This document shows positions 42,595-52,390 of a stretch of 64,000 nucleotides of DNA, piece after piece. The DNA is from Nostoc sp. S4. Lineage in GTDB: Bacteria > Cyanobacteriota > Cyanobacteriia > Cyanobacteriales > Nostocaceae. Positions within the stretch are counted from its first letter, which is position 1, and each line of letters begins with the position of its first letter. The position numbers and the translations under genes are program-made. The stretch is taken from positions 62,001 through 126,000 of the forward strand of contig JAQYWR010000015.1 in assembly GCA_029379225.1 (NCBI GenBank). The letters run 5' to 3'. The notes under the pieces are model-generated. The model saw only the letters and a list, made by a program, of their open reading frames with translations, had not been told where the DNA came from and did no database searches.

Positions 42595-43734
42595 CTAGTC
42601 AATCATATCTGCCAATAAATTTGTCATCTCTGACTGACCTTTTTTACGGTTATCATCATACTGGAGAAGCACATCCAGCTTGACATGACGGCTGACTTTT
42701 TGCGTCTTTCGCACATCTCCTTCTGTTGCTTCTAAAAGAGTTGTAATCCCACTATGGCGAATGCGGTGGGGTGACATTAACTTTTTCACACCTGCTGCAT
42801 CAAAATAATTGACAACAATTTTGCGGATGCCGTCCCCAGTAAGGCGATGCCCTTTGCTACGGTTATCAAGGGCGATAAATAGAGGTGATGAAGCGGTGAT
42901 ATTACCCCGGACTTGCAACCAATCACAGATGGCATTCACCGTTGCCATTGATAGTTTTACCCATTCATCATTCGTGCCCTTTCCTTTCCCCAAAATCCGT
43001 AATCTGCACTCATGGGGGTCAAAGTCTTTCACGTCTAGTTTGCTGACCTCATCGCGACGCAGCAGATTTTCCCACAACAGCCGCAACAGCGCATAATCTC
43101 TTTGACCATGAACAGTTGAGCGCTCAATTAGCCCAATTGCACTGTTGATGCTTTGAGCATCCACCCCGGTAGTATCTCGATACGCTTTTACCTTTTCCAA
43201 CTCTACATCTTCTAGCGTGTAGCTGCACACACCCAACTTGCGGGCAAACTTCACCAACGATTTAATGCTGCTGAGGCGACGGTTGACCGTTGCTTCCTTC
43301 AACCCAATAGCCAGTAGCTTGGCCTTATATTTCAACACCACCGCCACCGCCCGTTTCTCGGTCAGGTGCAAAAACTCCAACACGCTATCAACATTCGGCT
43401 CAATACCAGTCATCGCCACAAAAAATTTCCGCAAATCTTTCTGGTATTCGCGCCGGGTACTGGGTGCGCGAATATTGGCGAGCATCAAAGCAATGACATC
43501 CCGTTCGTCCTCCGTTGCAGCAAAATACCGCTCAATTGGGGCTCTTAGAGATTTTTTTAATGACTCTACCGCATCATCAAATCCGGTATCATCGTTTGCT
43601 TTTGGGGATGCCCGTCTGGGGGAATATGGAGTATCAGACATAGCATTGGGCGCGAAAATGGGTGTTTTCGATATCAAAACTATTCTCTCCCTTTTTGTCC
43701 TCCCAGACCCACTTTGGAGCGATAAAACTTCCAT
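42595..43734 (-). CDS. Tyrosine recombinase (phage-type integrase)
   Basis: The product has 379 residues from the ATG at 43734; an ATG at 43641 would give 348 and is equally plausible. The N-terminal SAM-like core-binding part (APSTRREYQKDLRKFFVAM) leads into the catalytic domain. Its motifs are LLWENLLRRDEVSKL (Arg I), LRILGKGKGTNDEWV (Lys), MSPHRIRHSGITTLL (H-x-x-R), KVSRHVKLDVLLQYDD (His and the catalytic Tyr). All are present. Such enzymes integrate, excise or resolve elements and plasmids. It lies near the boundary between the accessory-looking region and core metabolic genes. No attachment-site repeat was found by eye. Confidence 0.88.
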   Translation of the reverse strand: MEVLSLQSGSGRTKRERIVLISKTPIFAPNAMSDTPYSPRRASPKANDDTGFDDAVESLKKSLRAPIERYFAATEDERDVIALMLANIRAPSTRREYQKDLRKFFVAMTGIEPNVDSVLEFLHLTEKRAVAVVLKYKAKLLAIGLKEATVNRRLSSIKSLVKFARKLGVCSYTLEDVELEKVKAYRDTTGVDAQSINSAIGLIERSTVHGQRDYALLRLLWENLLRRDEVSKLDVKDFDPHECRLRILGKGKGTNDEWVKLSMATVNAICDWLQVRGNITASSPLFIALDNRSKGHRLTGDGIRKIVVNYFDAAGVKKLMSPHRIRHSGITTLLEATEGDVRKTQKVSRHVKLDVLLQYDDNRKKGQSEMTNLLADMID

Positions 43735-43770
43735 TAGAAGTTCACAATCGCAATGTTGCTAAATATACTG

Positions 43771-43971
43771 CTAAAGTTTAATGCTCTTGTAACCTGGAAA
43801 ATGAATATCTAGTTGGGACAAACTAAATTTGAAATGCTCGTTGCGTGAGCGGGTAATATCAAACACATCTGGAGCGTCAAACTTTTCCAAGTTTTTAGAA
43901 GCGGTACTGAAGATAGTGATGTCAACATTGCTCCCATTGGCTTTGGAAATAGATGCAGCAAACGCTTGCAT
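43771..43971 (-). CDS. Possible small hypothetical protein
   Basis: This 66-residue frame (FAASISKANGSNVDITIFST, then SQLDIHFPGYKSIKL) has the look of a real protein with strand-helix alternation, but I do not recognise it. It could be the 3' end of a longer gene. It is oriented like the recombinase and lies upstream of it. Confidence is low. Confidence 0.3.
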   Translation of the reverse strand: MQAFAASISKANGSNVDITIFSTASKNLEKFDAPDVFDITRSRNEHFKFSLSQLDIHFPGYKSIKL

Positions 43972-44616
43972 TACAAGGGTAACTCAGTGTCTACTCAACT
44001 TTAGTATGTGTACAACCTCCAGATTTTACTTCAATTGAGCGATCTACAGGTGCTAATTTGGCGCTGCAATTTTCTTATCCCCCTCCCCAGCATTGAAAGA
44101 CTGGGAATTTAATGATAGTCTAGATGACACAACAGTGGAAAAAATAGCTTTTTTTGACTAACTAAAGATATTTCATAAAAATATCAAACTTTTTGTCTGC
44201 ATCTTGCGGACAAAGACATAGTTACTACCGAAAACGTTACACTTTACACTATCGGTTTTTATGCCAGCAAAATTTTACATTCAGACAGAGTGGGCAACTG
44301 GTTTTCTTCACTAAAAGTAGGCAAAAGATTTCCTACACAGGTTGCGTGTCTGGAAGATGAGCAAATAGCTGGTCAATAATTCCCGGCTAGTTTAGATATT
44401 TAGAAAAAATCTATTGTCTTTGACATTACTGACTAATATTGAGAGTAAAGTTTTTGCTTTCATGTCAATATTCCCTGAAATTGGGAACTATAAAACGAAG
44501 AACAAAGTTGGATTTTTTGTTCTTAGGCTTATACGTGTTGAATGTCTCATTCGACTGGTAATCTTTCAGATATTTTCTAGTTTGATTTCGACCTCTCAAA
44601 ACTATCAGGAGCAAAT
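43972..44616. other. Gap without recognised genes upstream of rocD
   Basis: About 645 bases hold no convincing reading frame, tRNA or repeat by eye. This is where the region with transfer and replication genes ends and metabolic genes begin, so an element boundary may be here. I see no direct repeat that would mark it. Confidence 0.5.
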
Positions 44617-45867
44617 ATGCAAGCAGCAAACGTAACTCTGGGAATTCCCAACTTCAATACTATGAATACCCAGGATTACATCGAACTAGAACAGCAATAT
44701 GGTGCTGATAATTACCATCCATTAAATGTAGTTATTACTAAAGGTGAAGGAGTATGGGTATGGGATATAGAAGGTAAAAAATACCTCGATTTTCTTTCAG
44801 CTTACTCAGCGTTAAATCAAGGTCATTGTCATCCCAAAATCCTCCAAGCAATGATAAAACAAGCTCAGGAAATTACACTGACTTCTAGAGCGTTTCGTAA
44901 TGACCAATTGGGCAGATTTTATCAAAAGCTTTCTCAGATTTCTGGTTTACCTAAAGTGCTACCCATGAATTCGGGAGCCGAAGCCGTAGAAACTGCTATC
45001 AAAGCAATTCGGAAATGGGCTTATAAAGTTAAAGGCATACCAGAAAATCAAGCAGAAATTATTGTTTGTAGTAATAATTTTTCTGGACGCACTATTAGTT
45101 TAATCAGTTTTTCTACAGAAGAACAATATCAAGATGGATTTGGGCCTTTAACTACTGGGTTTAAAGTTATCCCTTTTGGTGATGCCCAAGCATTAGAAAA
45201 AGCAATTACTCCTAATACTGCTGCATTTTTGGTAGAACCAATTCAGGGTGAGGGAGGTATTATTGTTCCTCCTCATGGGTTTTTAAAGCAAGCTGAACAA
45301 ATCTGTCGCCGTCATAATGTCTTACTGGTTTTTGATGAAATCCAAACTGGCTTGGGAAGAACAGGGAAAATGTTTGCCCATCAATATGAGGATGTCCAGC
45401 CAGATGGCATAACTGTAGGTAAAGCTTTATCTGGTGGATTTTATCCCATTTCTGCTTTTATTTCGACAGAGGAAGTAATGGGTGTATTTCAACCTGGAGA
45501 TCATGGTAGTACCTTTGGTGGAAATCCTTTAGCTGCGGCTATTGGAATTGCAGCACTTGATGTAATTATCTCTGAAGAGTTACCAGAAAAAGCTTTAAAA
45601 CTGGGGGAATATTTTATAGAGGAATTACAATTAATTGCGAGTTCGTATATCAAGGAAGTCCGTGGTAAAGGTTTATTAATTGGCATGGAATTGTACCCTG
45701 AAGCTGGTGGTGCTAGACGTTTTTGTAAGGCCTTAGCTAAAGAGGGATTATTAGCCAAAGAGACTAGAGATAATGTTATTCGTTTTGCTCCACCCTTAGT
45801 TATTTCCCAAGATGAAATAAATTGGGCATTAGAGAAAATTGAGCGAGTTTTGACAACCACTTGTTAG
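44617..45867 (+). CDS. rocD: Ornithine--oxo-acid aminotransferase
   Basis: The 416-residue product is a class III pyridoxal-phosphate aminotransferase. It has the family's SAYSALNQGHCHPKI, PMNSGAEAVETAIK, EPIQGEGGI, FDEIQTGLGRTG and the PLP lysine in DGITVGKALSGGFYP. The closest match I recognise is ornithine aminotransferase, which converts ornithine and a 2-oxo acid to glutamate semialdehyde and an amino acid. A ribosome binding site (CAGGAG, 44606-44611) supports the ATG at 44617. A decayed deoxyhypusine-synthase-like gene follows, so both touch arginine/polyamine metabolism. All motifs look intact. Confidence 0.88.
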   Translation: MQAANVTLGIPNFNTMNTQDYIELEQQYGADNYHPLNVVITKGEGVWVWDIEGKKYLDFLSAYSALNQGHCHPKILQAMIKQAQEITLTSRAFRNDQLGRFYQKLSQISGLPKVLPMNSGAEAVETAIKAIRKWAYKVKGIPENQAEIIVCSNNFSGRTISLISFSTEEQYQDGFGPLTTGFKVIPFGDAQALEKAITPNTAAFLVEPIQGEGGIIVPPHGFLKQAEQICRRHNVLLVFDEIQTGLGRTGKMFAHQYEDVQPDGITVGKALSGGFYPISAFISTEEVMGVFQPGDHGSTFGGNPLAAAIGIAALDVIISEELPEKALKLGEYFIEELQLIASSYIKEVRGKGLLIGMELYPEAGGARRFCKALAKEGLLAKETRDNVIRFAPPLVISQDEINWALEKIERVLTTTC

Positions 45868-46119
45868 TTTGGCGTAAATTGAGTTATGCGGGGTAGCTTG
45901 TAGTGTTTGAGAACTATTTAGTAGCGAAATTGAACAATCGTCTCACCCAATTCATGAGGATCTGGGATTTGCACATCAAGTTAAACAAAAGACGGCAATC
46001 AGATCCCGGTTTGTCCTGGTACGACCACTGCGAAGCGCCTAGTACGTTGGCAAGACTTGCCTTTTAGTCGCACAAGCAGACCGGATGATTTTGATTTTCA
46101 ATAAAAAGGACAATCTACC

Positions 46120-46915
46120 ATGAATCGTGAAGAACTTTTGCAACAGACAGTCGAAGCAATTGACATCAAAGCTTTCGATGTCGTCGGCTTGGTGGAAGCA
46201 ATGGGTAAGACAGCTTTCCAAGCCCGAAATTTGGGACGTGCAGCAAAAATTTACGATGCAATGCTGCAAGATAAAGAATGCACGATTATTCTGTGTTTAG
46301 CTGGATCTTTATTTAGTGCTGGACTCAAGGGAGTAGTCCACGATTTAATTACTCACAACATGGTAGATGCGATCGTGTCTACTGGCGCTAACATTGTTGA
46401 TCAAGATTTCTTTGAAGCGTTGGGTTATCGTCATTATGTTGGCGACCCCTTTGCTGATGATGAGGTATTAAGACAGCAACGGATAGACCGCATATATGAC
46501 ACATACATTGATGAAGATCAACTGCGGGTATGTGACATGACGATCGCCGAAATCGCCGAGAATTTAGAGAAGCGTCCCTATTCTTCACGGGAATTTATTG
46601 AGCAGATGGCGGTTTATTTAGAACGCCGGGGTAATTATGGTCAATCTCTAGTGCAAGCTGCTTATCAACACCTTGTACCAATTTTTGTCCCCGCTTTTAG
46701 TGACTGTTCGGCTGGATTTGGCTTAGTGCATCATCAATGGAATTCTCCAGAATCTCATTTAACGATTGACTCGGTGCGAGACTTCCGAGAGTTGACGCAG
46801 TGCAAACTAGCTTCCAACTACACTGGATTGGTGATGATTGGTGGTGGTGTACCAAAAAACTTCGCCCAGGATACGGTAGTAGCTGCGGAAATGCTGGGAT
46901 TTGAAACGAGTATGC
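46120..46915 (+). pseudogene. Deoxyhypusine synthase-like gene, 3' truncated
   Basis: About 265 residues match the deoxyhypusine/homospermidine synthase family: VGLVEAMGKTAFQARNLGRA, LAGSLFSAGLKGVVHDLI, STGANIVDQDF and VPIFVPAFSDCSAGFG. The match continues to GLVMIGGGVPKNFAQDTVVA, which includes the active-site lysine, and AEMLGFETSMH. Right after that the frame runs into the antisense of hypB, so the last ~110-120 residues of the family are lost. In bacteria such enzymes make homospermidine or have unknown aminobutyl-transfer roles. The AT-rich leader has AAAAGG upstream of the ATG. The protein as it stands is probably inactive. Confidence 0.75.
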
Positions 46916-47451
46916 ACGCCTGCACCTGTGTTAATTTGTACTACTTTACAGCCTGTTTCTTGAATTTTCTTAGCATCATTAATCGTTTCTTGATCTCCCT
47001 CAATAACGCTGATAGACAACTGATGCTTTAAATCATTAATAGTGCGAGTTAATAGTGTTGTTTTTCCTGAACCGGGAGAACTCATTAGGTTTAAAGCAAC
47101 GATATTACGACCTTTAAACCATCCCCGATTTTGGGCTGCTATTAAATTATTTTTTGCTAAGATATTTTGTTCTAAAGATATATTTGTACTATGTACTTGA
47201 GCATGAATCTGAGATGCTTCGGAGATAGAATCATGACTGTGAGAATGGGTGACTACAGTGCCATCTGGTAAAGTGTGGGTGTGGATATGATCAGAATCAT
47301 GATTGTGAGAATGGCTAATTACTGTATCTTCTGGTGAAGTATGAGCATGGTGATGATGCTCATTTTGGGAGTTAATTACTGCTACTTCATTTGTTTCAGT
47401 GTTGATGATTTTGACTTCAGCATCGTCAGAACAACCGCAGGTTATACACAT
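46915..47451 (-). pseudogene. hypB: hypB (hydrogenase nickel incorporation GTPase), 3' truncated
   Basis: The true start is the ATG at 47451 (MCITCGCSD, the family start). A His-rich nickel-binding stretch (EHHHHAHTSPEDT, HNHDSDHIHTH) and the P-loop SSPGSGKTTLL follow, then VIEGDQETINDAKKIQETG and VVQINTGAG. There homology stops, about residue 175-180 of a normal ~280. The rest, including the NKxD guanine-specificity motif, is missing, because the frame continues into the antisense of the deoxyhypusine-synthase-like gene. HypB delivers nickel to hydrogenases. This copy cannot be functional unless the junction is an assembly error. Confidence 0.75.
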
Positions 47452-47717
47452 AATTTTTTCTTCAATTCTCATGCTTTCAAAAAGCGTAGCAATTGTCTCA
47501 TGAGAAAAAAGTTTATTAAATACAGATGTAGATGTTCAATCTCATCAGATAATATTTATTTCTATTATTTCAAAGGTGGCTACCTCTAAAGAGAGAGAGA
47601 CAAACTTAACTCAAGTTAACTTTACTGGCATATCATACTCTGTTTTTGAATATAGTTCAGTCTTGTATAAAATAACTTCCCTTAAGTTCTACTCAACTCA
47701 ATGATTTTTTCTCACTT

Positions 47718-48557
47718 GTGAGAAATGCGGGGTTAGCGGTAAATTTACTCGAACCGCGAGAAAGAGGATTAGGAAACGCTATTCAAGCTGGGGGAAATGT
47801 TTTTGGCGCTATTATTGGTGGAGGTGGAGCGCTGATTCTACTAGATAGAATCGGCTGGCGGTATAGCTTGATCATCATGTCAGTTGTAATTTTACTGACT
47901 TTAATTCCAGTACTATTGCATCAAGAACAAGTTAGTAAGAAATCTCAGAAATCGAACTTTTTTAAATCTTATTTTCAACCTTTTATCAACTTTCTCTCGC
48001 GTCCCAAAGCATTACCGTGGCTTTTCGTAGTATTGCTATATATGGGAGGCGAAATGATGTCAGGTACAATGCTTCGTCCACTTTTTGTTGATAGAGGTTT
48101 GTCGCTCTCAGATATTGGCTTAATGTTGGGTATTGTCAGTTACAATGTCCGTATTGTTAGTGCTTTGATTGCAGGAGTTTTGATTACCCACTTAGGAAGA
48201 TTACGTTCTCTAGCTCTATTTGGCTTTGCCGCTAGCATGGTGACACTTTTGTATATCATACCTGCAATTGGTATCAGTAGTTTACCAGTGCTGTATGCTG
48301 TGAGTATAACAGTTAATGCAGCCCAAAGTATGGCATATACTGCATTACTAAGTGCCATGATGGATAAATGCGAACCTGCTACAGCCGCTACTGATTATAC
48401 ATTTCAGGTGTCAGTAGTATACATTGGCGGAATTGCTGCTTCAGTTCTTAGCGGTGCGATCGCCAGTGCTACGGGATATACATTTATGTTTATCATTAGT
48501 GCAGCATTGAGTTTCTTGAGCGTATTACTAATAACCAACTTGCGGGCATACAACTGA
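47718..48557 (+). pseudogene. MFS transporter (AmpG-like), 5' truncated
   Basis: The frame begins inside a transporter. GLAVNLLEPRERGLGNAIQA is a mid-protein motif of AmpG/MFS-1 type carriers, and about six to seven membrane segments follow (GNVFGAIIGGGGALILLDRI, YSLIIMSVVILLTLIPVLL, LFVVLLYMGGEMMSGTML, IVSALIAGVLI and others). The first half, about five membrane segments and the true start, is absent. Homology begins at about 47725 right after unrelated AT-rich DNA. The 3' end is intact. The gap 47452-47717 holds nothing recognised. Confidence 0.72.
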
Positions 48558-48567
48558 ACTTCTCCAA

Positions 48568-48843
48568 TTGACAATAGGTGTGTATAGTGCAGACTTATGG
48601 CGGTTGTTCCTCTCTGGAGAAACTCAGTCTCGGCAAACTTACCTTGAGAGTGGAAGATATGGTGTCTACGGTAGAAAGATAGAAATAGAATCACTTAGTG
48701 ATATTTCTACCAGACAGCCTTTTTTGGAAGTGATTATCGAGATGATGCCTGAGACATTATACTCTCTGGCTGGTAATCCAGATGGGGAAATACTAAGAGA
48801 ATTAGAACATTCAAAATTCAACAAGGTAATTTACAAGGTTTAG
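48568..48843 (+). CDS. Possible small hypothetical protein
   Basis: The frame has 91 residues from a TTG. I do not recognise it. The segment LESGRYGVYGRKIEIESLSD and the later LAGNPDGEILRELEHSKFNK look protein-like, but there is no ATG near the start and no clear ribosome binding site. It may be a fragment, in keeping with the broken genes just upstream. Confidence 0.25.
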   Translation: MTIGVYSADLWRLFLSGETQSRQTYLESGRYGVYGRKIEIESLSDISTRQPFLEVIIEMMPETLYSLAGNPDGEILRELEHSKFNKVIYKV

Positions 48844-49002
48844 GGGCGGGAATAGGCTGATTGTTTGTAGGCGATCGCATATACGGTATCTTCGACTCTT
48901 TTTAGTACGGTCTACCGTAATTTTTACTTATGTCAAGTACTTGCAAAAAATATTTACATATTGTTATATTTAGTTACATAAACTAAACGAAGGAAAACAG
49001 AT

Positions 49003-49215
49003 ATGACAAGCAAAGGCTTCACCATGAACGAACTTGGTCAACTCAACAACTTTGCAGTGGAACCAAAAGTTTATGTAGACCAAACTCCAAGAGTTGGCTT
49101 TACCAAGTATGCTGAAAAACTCAATGGTCGTTTGGCAATGATTGGCTTTGCCTCACTCATCGCTTTTGAAGTAATCACCGGACACGGCGTAATTGGGTGG
49201 CTGACAAGCTTATAG
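49003..49215 (+). CDS. High-light-inducible protein (one-helix CAB-like)
   Basis: The 70-residue product has the Hli signature [20 protein letters not shown], then [16 protein letters not shown]: the chlorophyll-binding E-x-x-N-G-R-x-A-M-x-G helix. Hli proteins sit in the thylakoid membrane and protect against excess light. A ribosome binding site (GAAGG at 48989-48993) precedes the ATG, and AT-rich promoter-like DNA lies upstream. It is followed after 62 bases by a second small membrane protein, probably in one transcript, and a strong terminator. Confidence 0.9.
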   Translation: MTSKGFTMNELGQLNNFAVEPKVYVDQTPRVGFTKYAEKLNGRLAMIGFASLIAFEVITGHGVIGWLTSL

Positions 49216-49277
49216 ATAATTTTGACTATTCAAAAATTTCATTTTATCAACCTGTAAAACATTAAGCGAGGAGAGTT

Positions 49278-49517
49278 ATGAGAACTGATTTTGATTTCCC
49301 TAAAACAGATTTAATTGGCCCTGTTGTTTTTCGACCTGATTTCACTAACTTTGAAAAAATCAATCTCAACCAAGCTTGGTCATTGTTTTTCACCGCAGGT
49401 CAAGACGACAAAGCGCTGGGACAAGAGATTGAATTAGGCAAGTTTTTCACTAACCTTTTAATTGCTGTAGGAGTAACGGGAACCCTTTGGGCAACTTTCT
49501 TCAGTAATTTGGGATAA
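49278..49517 (+). CDS. Small membrane protein downstream of the Hli gene
   Basis: The 79-residue product has an N-terminal soluble part (FDFPKTDLIGPVVFRPDFTN) and one C-terminal membrane segment (LLIAVGVTGTLWATFFSNLG). A ribosome binding site (GAGGAG at 49269-49274) lies four bases before the ATG. I do not recognise a named family. Position after the Hli gene and before the terminator suggests a partner of the Hli protein in the photosynthetic membrane; this is inference. Confidence 0.7.
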   Translation: MRTDFDFPKTDLIGPVVFRPDFTNFEKINLNQAWSLFFTAGQDDKALGQEIELGKFFTNLLIAVGVTGTLWATFFSNLG

Positions 49518-49555
49518 GCAATTGTGTAAGCGTGTTCAATTAAATAAATTCCCTT

Positions 49556-49589
49556 GAAGTCTTGGTTGTCATAACCAAGACTTCTTTAA
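49556..49589 (+). terminator. Rho-independent terminator of the Hli operon
   Basis: GAAGTCTTGGTT (49556-49567) and AACCAAGACTTC (49573-49584) form a perfect 12-bp stem with a five-base loop, followed by TTTAA. Confidence 0.85.
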
Positions 49590-49675
49590 TGTCATGAAAT
49601 CTTAAAATAAGAGTGGCTGTCAACTAAAACTTGATCTTGTATTATTTTCATTATTATGCTATATAATGGGTCGAT

Positions 49676-49833
49676 TAGTCGGTTCTAGTGGGGAACAGCC
49701 ACTAGAGGAAATGGGGAAAGTTCGGTGTGAATCCGGCGCTGTCCCGCAGCTGTAATGAGATTGTGCTCAAACATCCTCTCAAAGTCAGAAGACCCGCCGA
49801 TGTTAATACACCTAAAAAATCTGCGAGGTACAG
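49676..49833 (+). promoter_or_regulatory. Cobalamin riboswitch 1
   Basis: The conserved parts are in order: TCTAGTGGGGAACAGCCACT (upper helix), GGGGAAAGTTCGGTGTGAAT with CCGGCGCTGTCCCGCAGCTG, and the B12-box-like AGTCAGAAGACCCGCCGA. The segment after it, AATCTGCGAGGTACAGATG, places a GAGGT ribosome binding site before an ATG at 49834. The same arrangement is seen in riboswitch 2. It should lower expression when adenosylcobalamin or a related cobalamin is plentiful. The next large gene is the amidase at 50302, 468 bases further on, so its real target is unclear. Confidence 0.9.
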
Positions 49834-49917
49834 ATGTTACATATTTTTCTCCAATCAGAGTTAAGACTTATATCATCTATTGTTTTTTGTATTTGCGTTA
49901 GCAAAAATCATAGTTAG
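49834..49917 (+). CDS. Possible 27-residue ORF under riboswitch 1
   Basis: An ATG at 49834 follows GAGGT by six bases and opens a 27-codon frame (MLHIFLQSELRL start). The sequence looks like a decayed or truncated hydrophobic start rather than a known peptide. It may be the remnant of a B12-regulated gene. Between 49918 and 50301 I see no gene. Confidence 0.3.
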   Translation: MLHIFLQSELRLISSIVFCICVSKNHS

Positions 49918-50301
49918 TAGATTTTACCGAACAACAAAGTTTGCAATATTAAAAGCAAAAATATACAGCTATCAACTATGCTTTGCGACAACTCAGCATG
50001 GCTAGCATTTGGATGAAATTTATTTAATTAAGTTGAATCAACTGTAATTAACTCGATTAAATATTCAAGTGTTTTTGCTAGATGTTTTGGATAGTTGTAT
50101 GCAAAATACCAGAAATTTTGTAATTTTTTGAGCAAACAAAATTAGAGGATGTGGGTAATATTTAAAGCGGTTTAGTTGCATTTAAATACCCAGCTAAATG
50201 AACACTCAGCAGCAAAGTATTTCTGTTGGGTTAGTACTGGTGTGAGTAGAAGTAAATACAAATTGTTTTAATGTCATAAAATCGAAACAGGAGAGTACTC
50301 T

Positions 50302-52155
50302 GTGAAAATACACTGGCTGCTACCCAGTACAATATTAAGTATTGCTATACTCACGTCTCCCGCATTTGCTGCAAAACTAGAATTTTGGCGATTTGATAGT
50401 GTCTCCAAGCAGCTGGAATTTACAACTGATGATCCTGTACAACCCCAGGCACAGTTAATTTTTAACCCTACTCGTTTAGTAATTGATTTACCTGGAACTA
50501 CTTTAGGAAAACCTAGTTTTACTCAGTCTGTAGGTGGCGCAATTCGTGCTATCCGCCTTGGACAATTTGACGAACAAAAGACTCGCATAGTTGTAGAACT
50601 GAATCCAGGTTACACTCTCGATCCGCAACTTGTAAAATTTACATCAAGAACTGGCAATCAATGGGTGGTACAGTTACCATCGCCAAAACGGGTAGAGACG
50701 GCATCATCCTCAAGTGGAATTTACAGTGTGGTAACTGATGGAAAAGTTGCACAAACGACATCGCAGACAAATATTATTGAAAATCTACAAGTCACAGGAG
50801 ATGGATTTTTTATCCGCACTCATGGCAGTAATCATTCACAAATTGAGGTAAATCGTAGCGAGAATCGTAGCGTTATAGATATTAATATTAAAGGCGCAAC
50901 TCTATCGCCTAATCTGCAAGAGCAGCAGTTCATCAACCGATACGGTGTCAATAGTATTGAATTTACTCAACTACAAACTGCAATACCTACTGTCCGCATG
51001 ACCTTACGGATAGACAAAAATAGTCCTGATTGGCAGGCAACGGTTAGTGGTAACGACGGTATAGTACTGTTACCTAGTAGTGGAGTAGCCAAGTTACAAC
51101 AAAGCAATAATCAACCTGACTCAGTTACCCAATTACCTACTCCCCCTTCCACAATTGAGTCTGTAGAACTGGCAAGCAATGGTACACAATTGCTGATTAG
51201 AAGCGATGCCTACGGCGGTAAACTACGCAGTTTATCAAATGTCACGAGTAACTGGGATAGACAAACAGCCTTTTACCGAATCGTTATCCCGAATGCTAAA
51301 CTCGCAAGCAATATTACCGGGCCGACTTGGAATGCAAATAGTCCTGTATTGCGGGTACGTTTACAACAGCAAGAAAGAGAAACGGTAGTAATTTATATTC
51401 AACCTGCGTCTAGGGTGCAAATTAAGCAACTTAACCAAATTAGTTCTCAAGTATTAGCATTAGAATTTCAGCGCCAAGGCTTAGTTTCACCACCCTCTGC
51501 TTCTATAACAAAACCTCCAATTGTTTTTCCCCCTTTACCCACATCATTTCCAGATCCTGAGTCTCCACCGACGACTGCATCCGAAACCTCACAACCCATA
51601 CCTCGTCCTCCCAAAGGACGAATAGTCATAATCATCGACCCCGGACATGGGGGAAAAGATACAGGTGCTATTGGTCTGAACGGACTGCAAGAAAAGGATA
51701 TCATCCTGAGAATCGGTAAAAAGGTAGCCTCACTTTTAGAGCAAAATGGTATCAAAGTCATCATGACAAGGGATGCTGACTATTTTGTAGACCTTGCTCC
51801 GAGAGTAGTTATGGCAGAACATGCTCATGCAGACTTATTCGTGAGCATTCATGCGAATTCAATTGATAACAACCCTAGTGCGAATGGTTTAGAAACCTAT
51901 CATTACGACCGGGGTTACCGTTTAGCGCAAGTGGTTCACAAAAGTATTCTTCAAGGCATTCCGACATTAAAAGACCGAGGAGTAAAACGAGCTAGATTTT
52001 ACGTGCTAAGAAAAAATACTATGCCTGCAATTTTAATAGAAACTGGTTTTGTAACAGGTTCTGAAGATAACCCCAGACTGGCGAACCCAGAGTATGATAA
52101 TCGGATGGCTAAGGCGATCGTTCGCGGTATCCTCCAGTATTTACAGCAAAGGTAA
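50302..52155 (+). CDS. amiC: N-acetylmuramoyl-L-alanine amidase with AMIN domain
   Basis: The start is GTG at 50302 with AGGAGAG upstream. The 617-residue product has a signal peptide (ILSIAILTSPAFAA) and an N-terminal AMIN domain (FDSVSKQLEFTTDDPVQPQA, RLVIDLPGTTLG). A second AMIN-like repeat and a proline-rich linker follow. The C-terminal Amidase_3 domain has zinc ligands H449 in DPGHGGKDTG, Glu in GLQEKDI and H517 in SIHANS, with the catalytic Glu in ILIETGFV. It splits peptidoglycan at cell septa. In Nostoc, AmiC-type enzymes shape septal junctions. A Nostoc repeat (51203-51228) is read in frame within the second repeat domain. Confidence 0.9.
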   Translation: MKIHWLLPSTILSIAILTSPAFAAKLEFWRFDSVSKQLEFTTDDPVQPQAQLIFNPTRLVIDLPGTTLGKPSFTQSVGGAIRAIRLGQFDEQKTRIVVELNPGYTLDPQLVKFTSRTGNQWVVQLPSPKRVETASSSSGIYSVVTDGKVAQTTSQTNIIENLQVTGDGFFIRTHGSNHSQIEVNRSENRSVIDINIKGATLSPNLQEQQFINRYGVNSIEFTQLQTAIPTVRMTLRIDKNSPDWQATVSGNDGIVLLPSSGVAKLQQSNNQPDSVTQLPTPPSTIESVELASNGTQLLIRSDAYGGKLRSLSNVTSNWDRQTAFYRIVIPNAKLASNITGPTWNANSPVLRVRLQQQERETVVIYIQPASRVQIKQLNQISSQVLALEFQRQGLVSPPSASITKPPIVFPPLPTSFPDPESPPTTASETSQPIPRPPKGRIVIIIDPGHGGKDTGAIGLNGLQEKDIILRIGKKVASLLEQNGIKVIMTRDADYFVDLAPRVVMAEHAHADLFVSIHANSIDNNPSANGLETYHYDRGYRLAQVVHKSILQGIPTLKDRGVKRARFYVLRKNTMPAILIETGFVTGSEDNPRLANPEYDNRMAKAIVRGILQYLQQR

Positions 52156-52243
52156 GTAAGTTTTTTCTGGAATCAGGGTTTTTTGCCAATAACAAAATAG
52201 GTGATTGAATTTTGTATTAGAATGATATAGTTTAAATTGACAA

Positions 52244-52390
52244 GTCGGTTCTAGTGGGGGTCAGCCACTAGAGTGAATGGGGAAAGTCCGGTGTGAATCC
52301 GGCGCTGTACCGCAGCTGTAATCAAGGCTTGCCTTGTGAGTCAGAATGCCCGCCGAACAGTTAACTTCTGCTTCAATCTACGAGGTATAG
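52244..52390 (+). promoter_or_regulatory. Cobalamin riboswitch 2, upstream of DUF1636-metE
   Basis: The order matches riboswitch 1: TCTAGTGGGGGTCAGCCACT, GGGGAAAGTCCGGTGTGAAT with CCGGCGCTGTACCGCAGCTG, then AGTCAGAATGCCCGCCGA. AATCTACGAGGTATAGATG follows with an ATG at 52391. The first large gene is DUF1636 and then metE. Control of the B12-independent methionine synthase by B12 is well known, so shut-off at high cobalamin makes biological sense here. The distance to DUF1636 is about 400 bases, which is long. Confidence 0.92.

Noticed and set aside
41594..43734. Attachment site or tRNA next to the tyrosine recombinase
   Set aside because: No tRNA-like sequence or convincing direct repeat could be found by eye on either side.
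43238..43762. 174-residue plus-strand frame
   Set aside because: It is antisense to the recombinase catalytic domain, whose motifs are intact.
44414..44635. 73-residue frame upstream of rocD
   Set aside because: It overlaps the rocD ribosome binding site and start and has no family resemblance.
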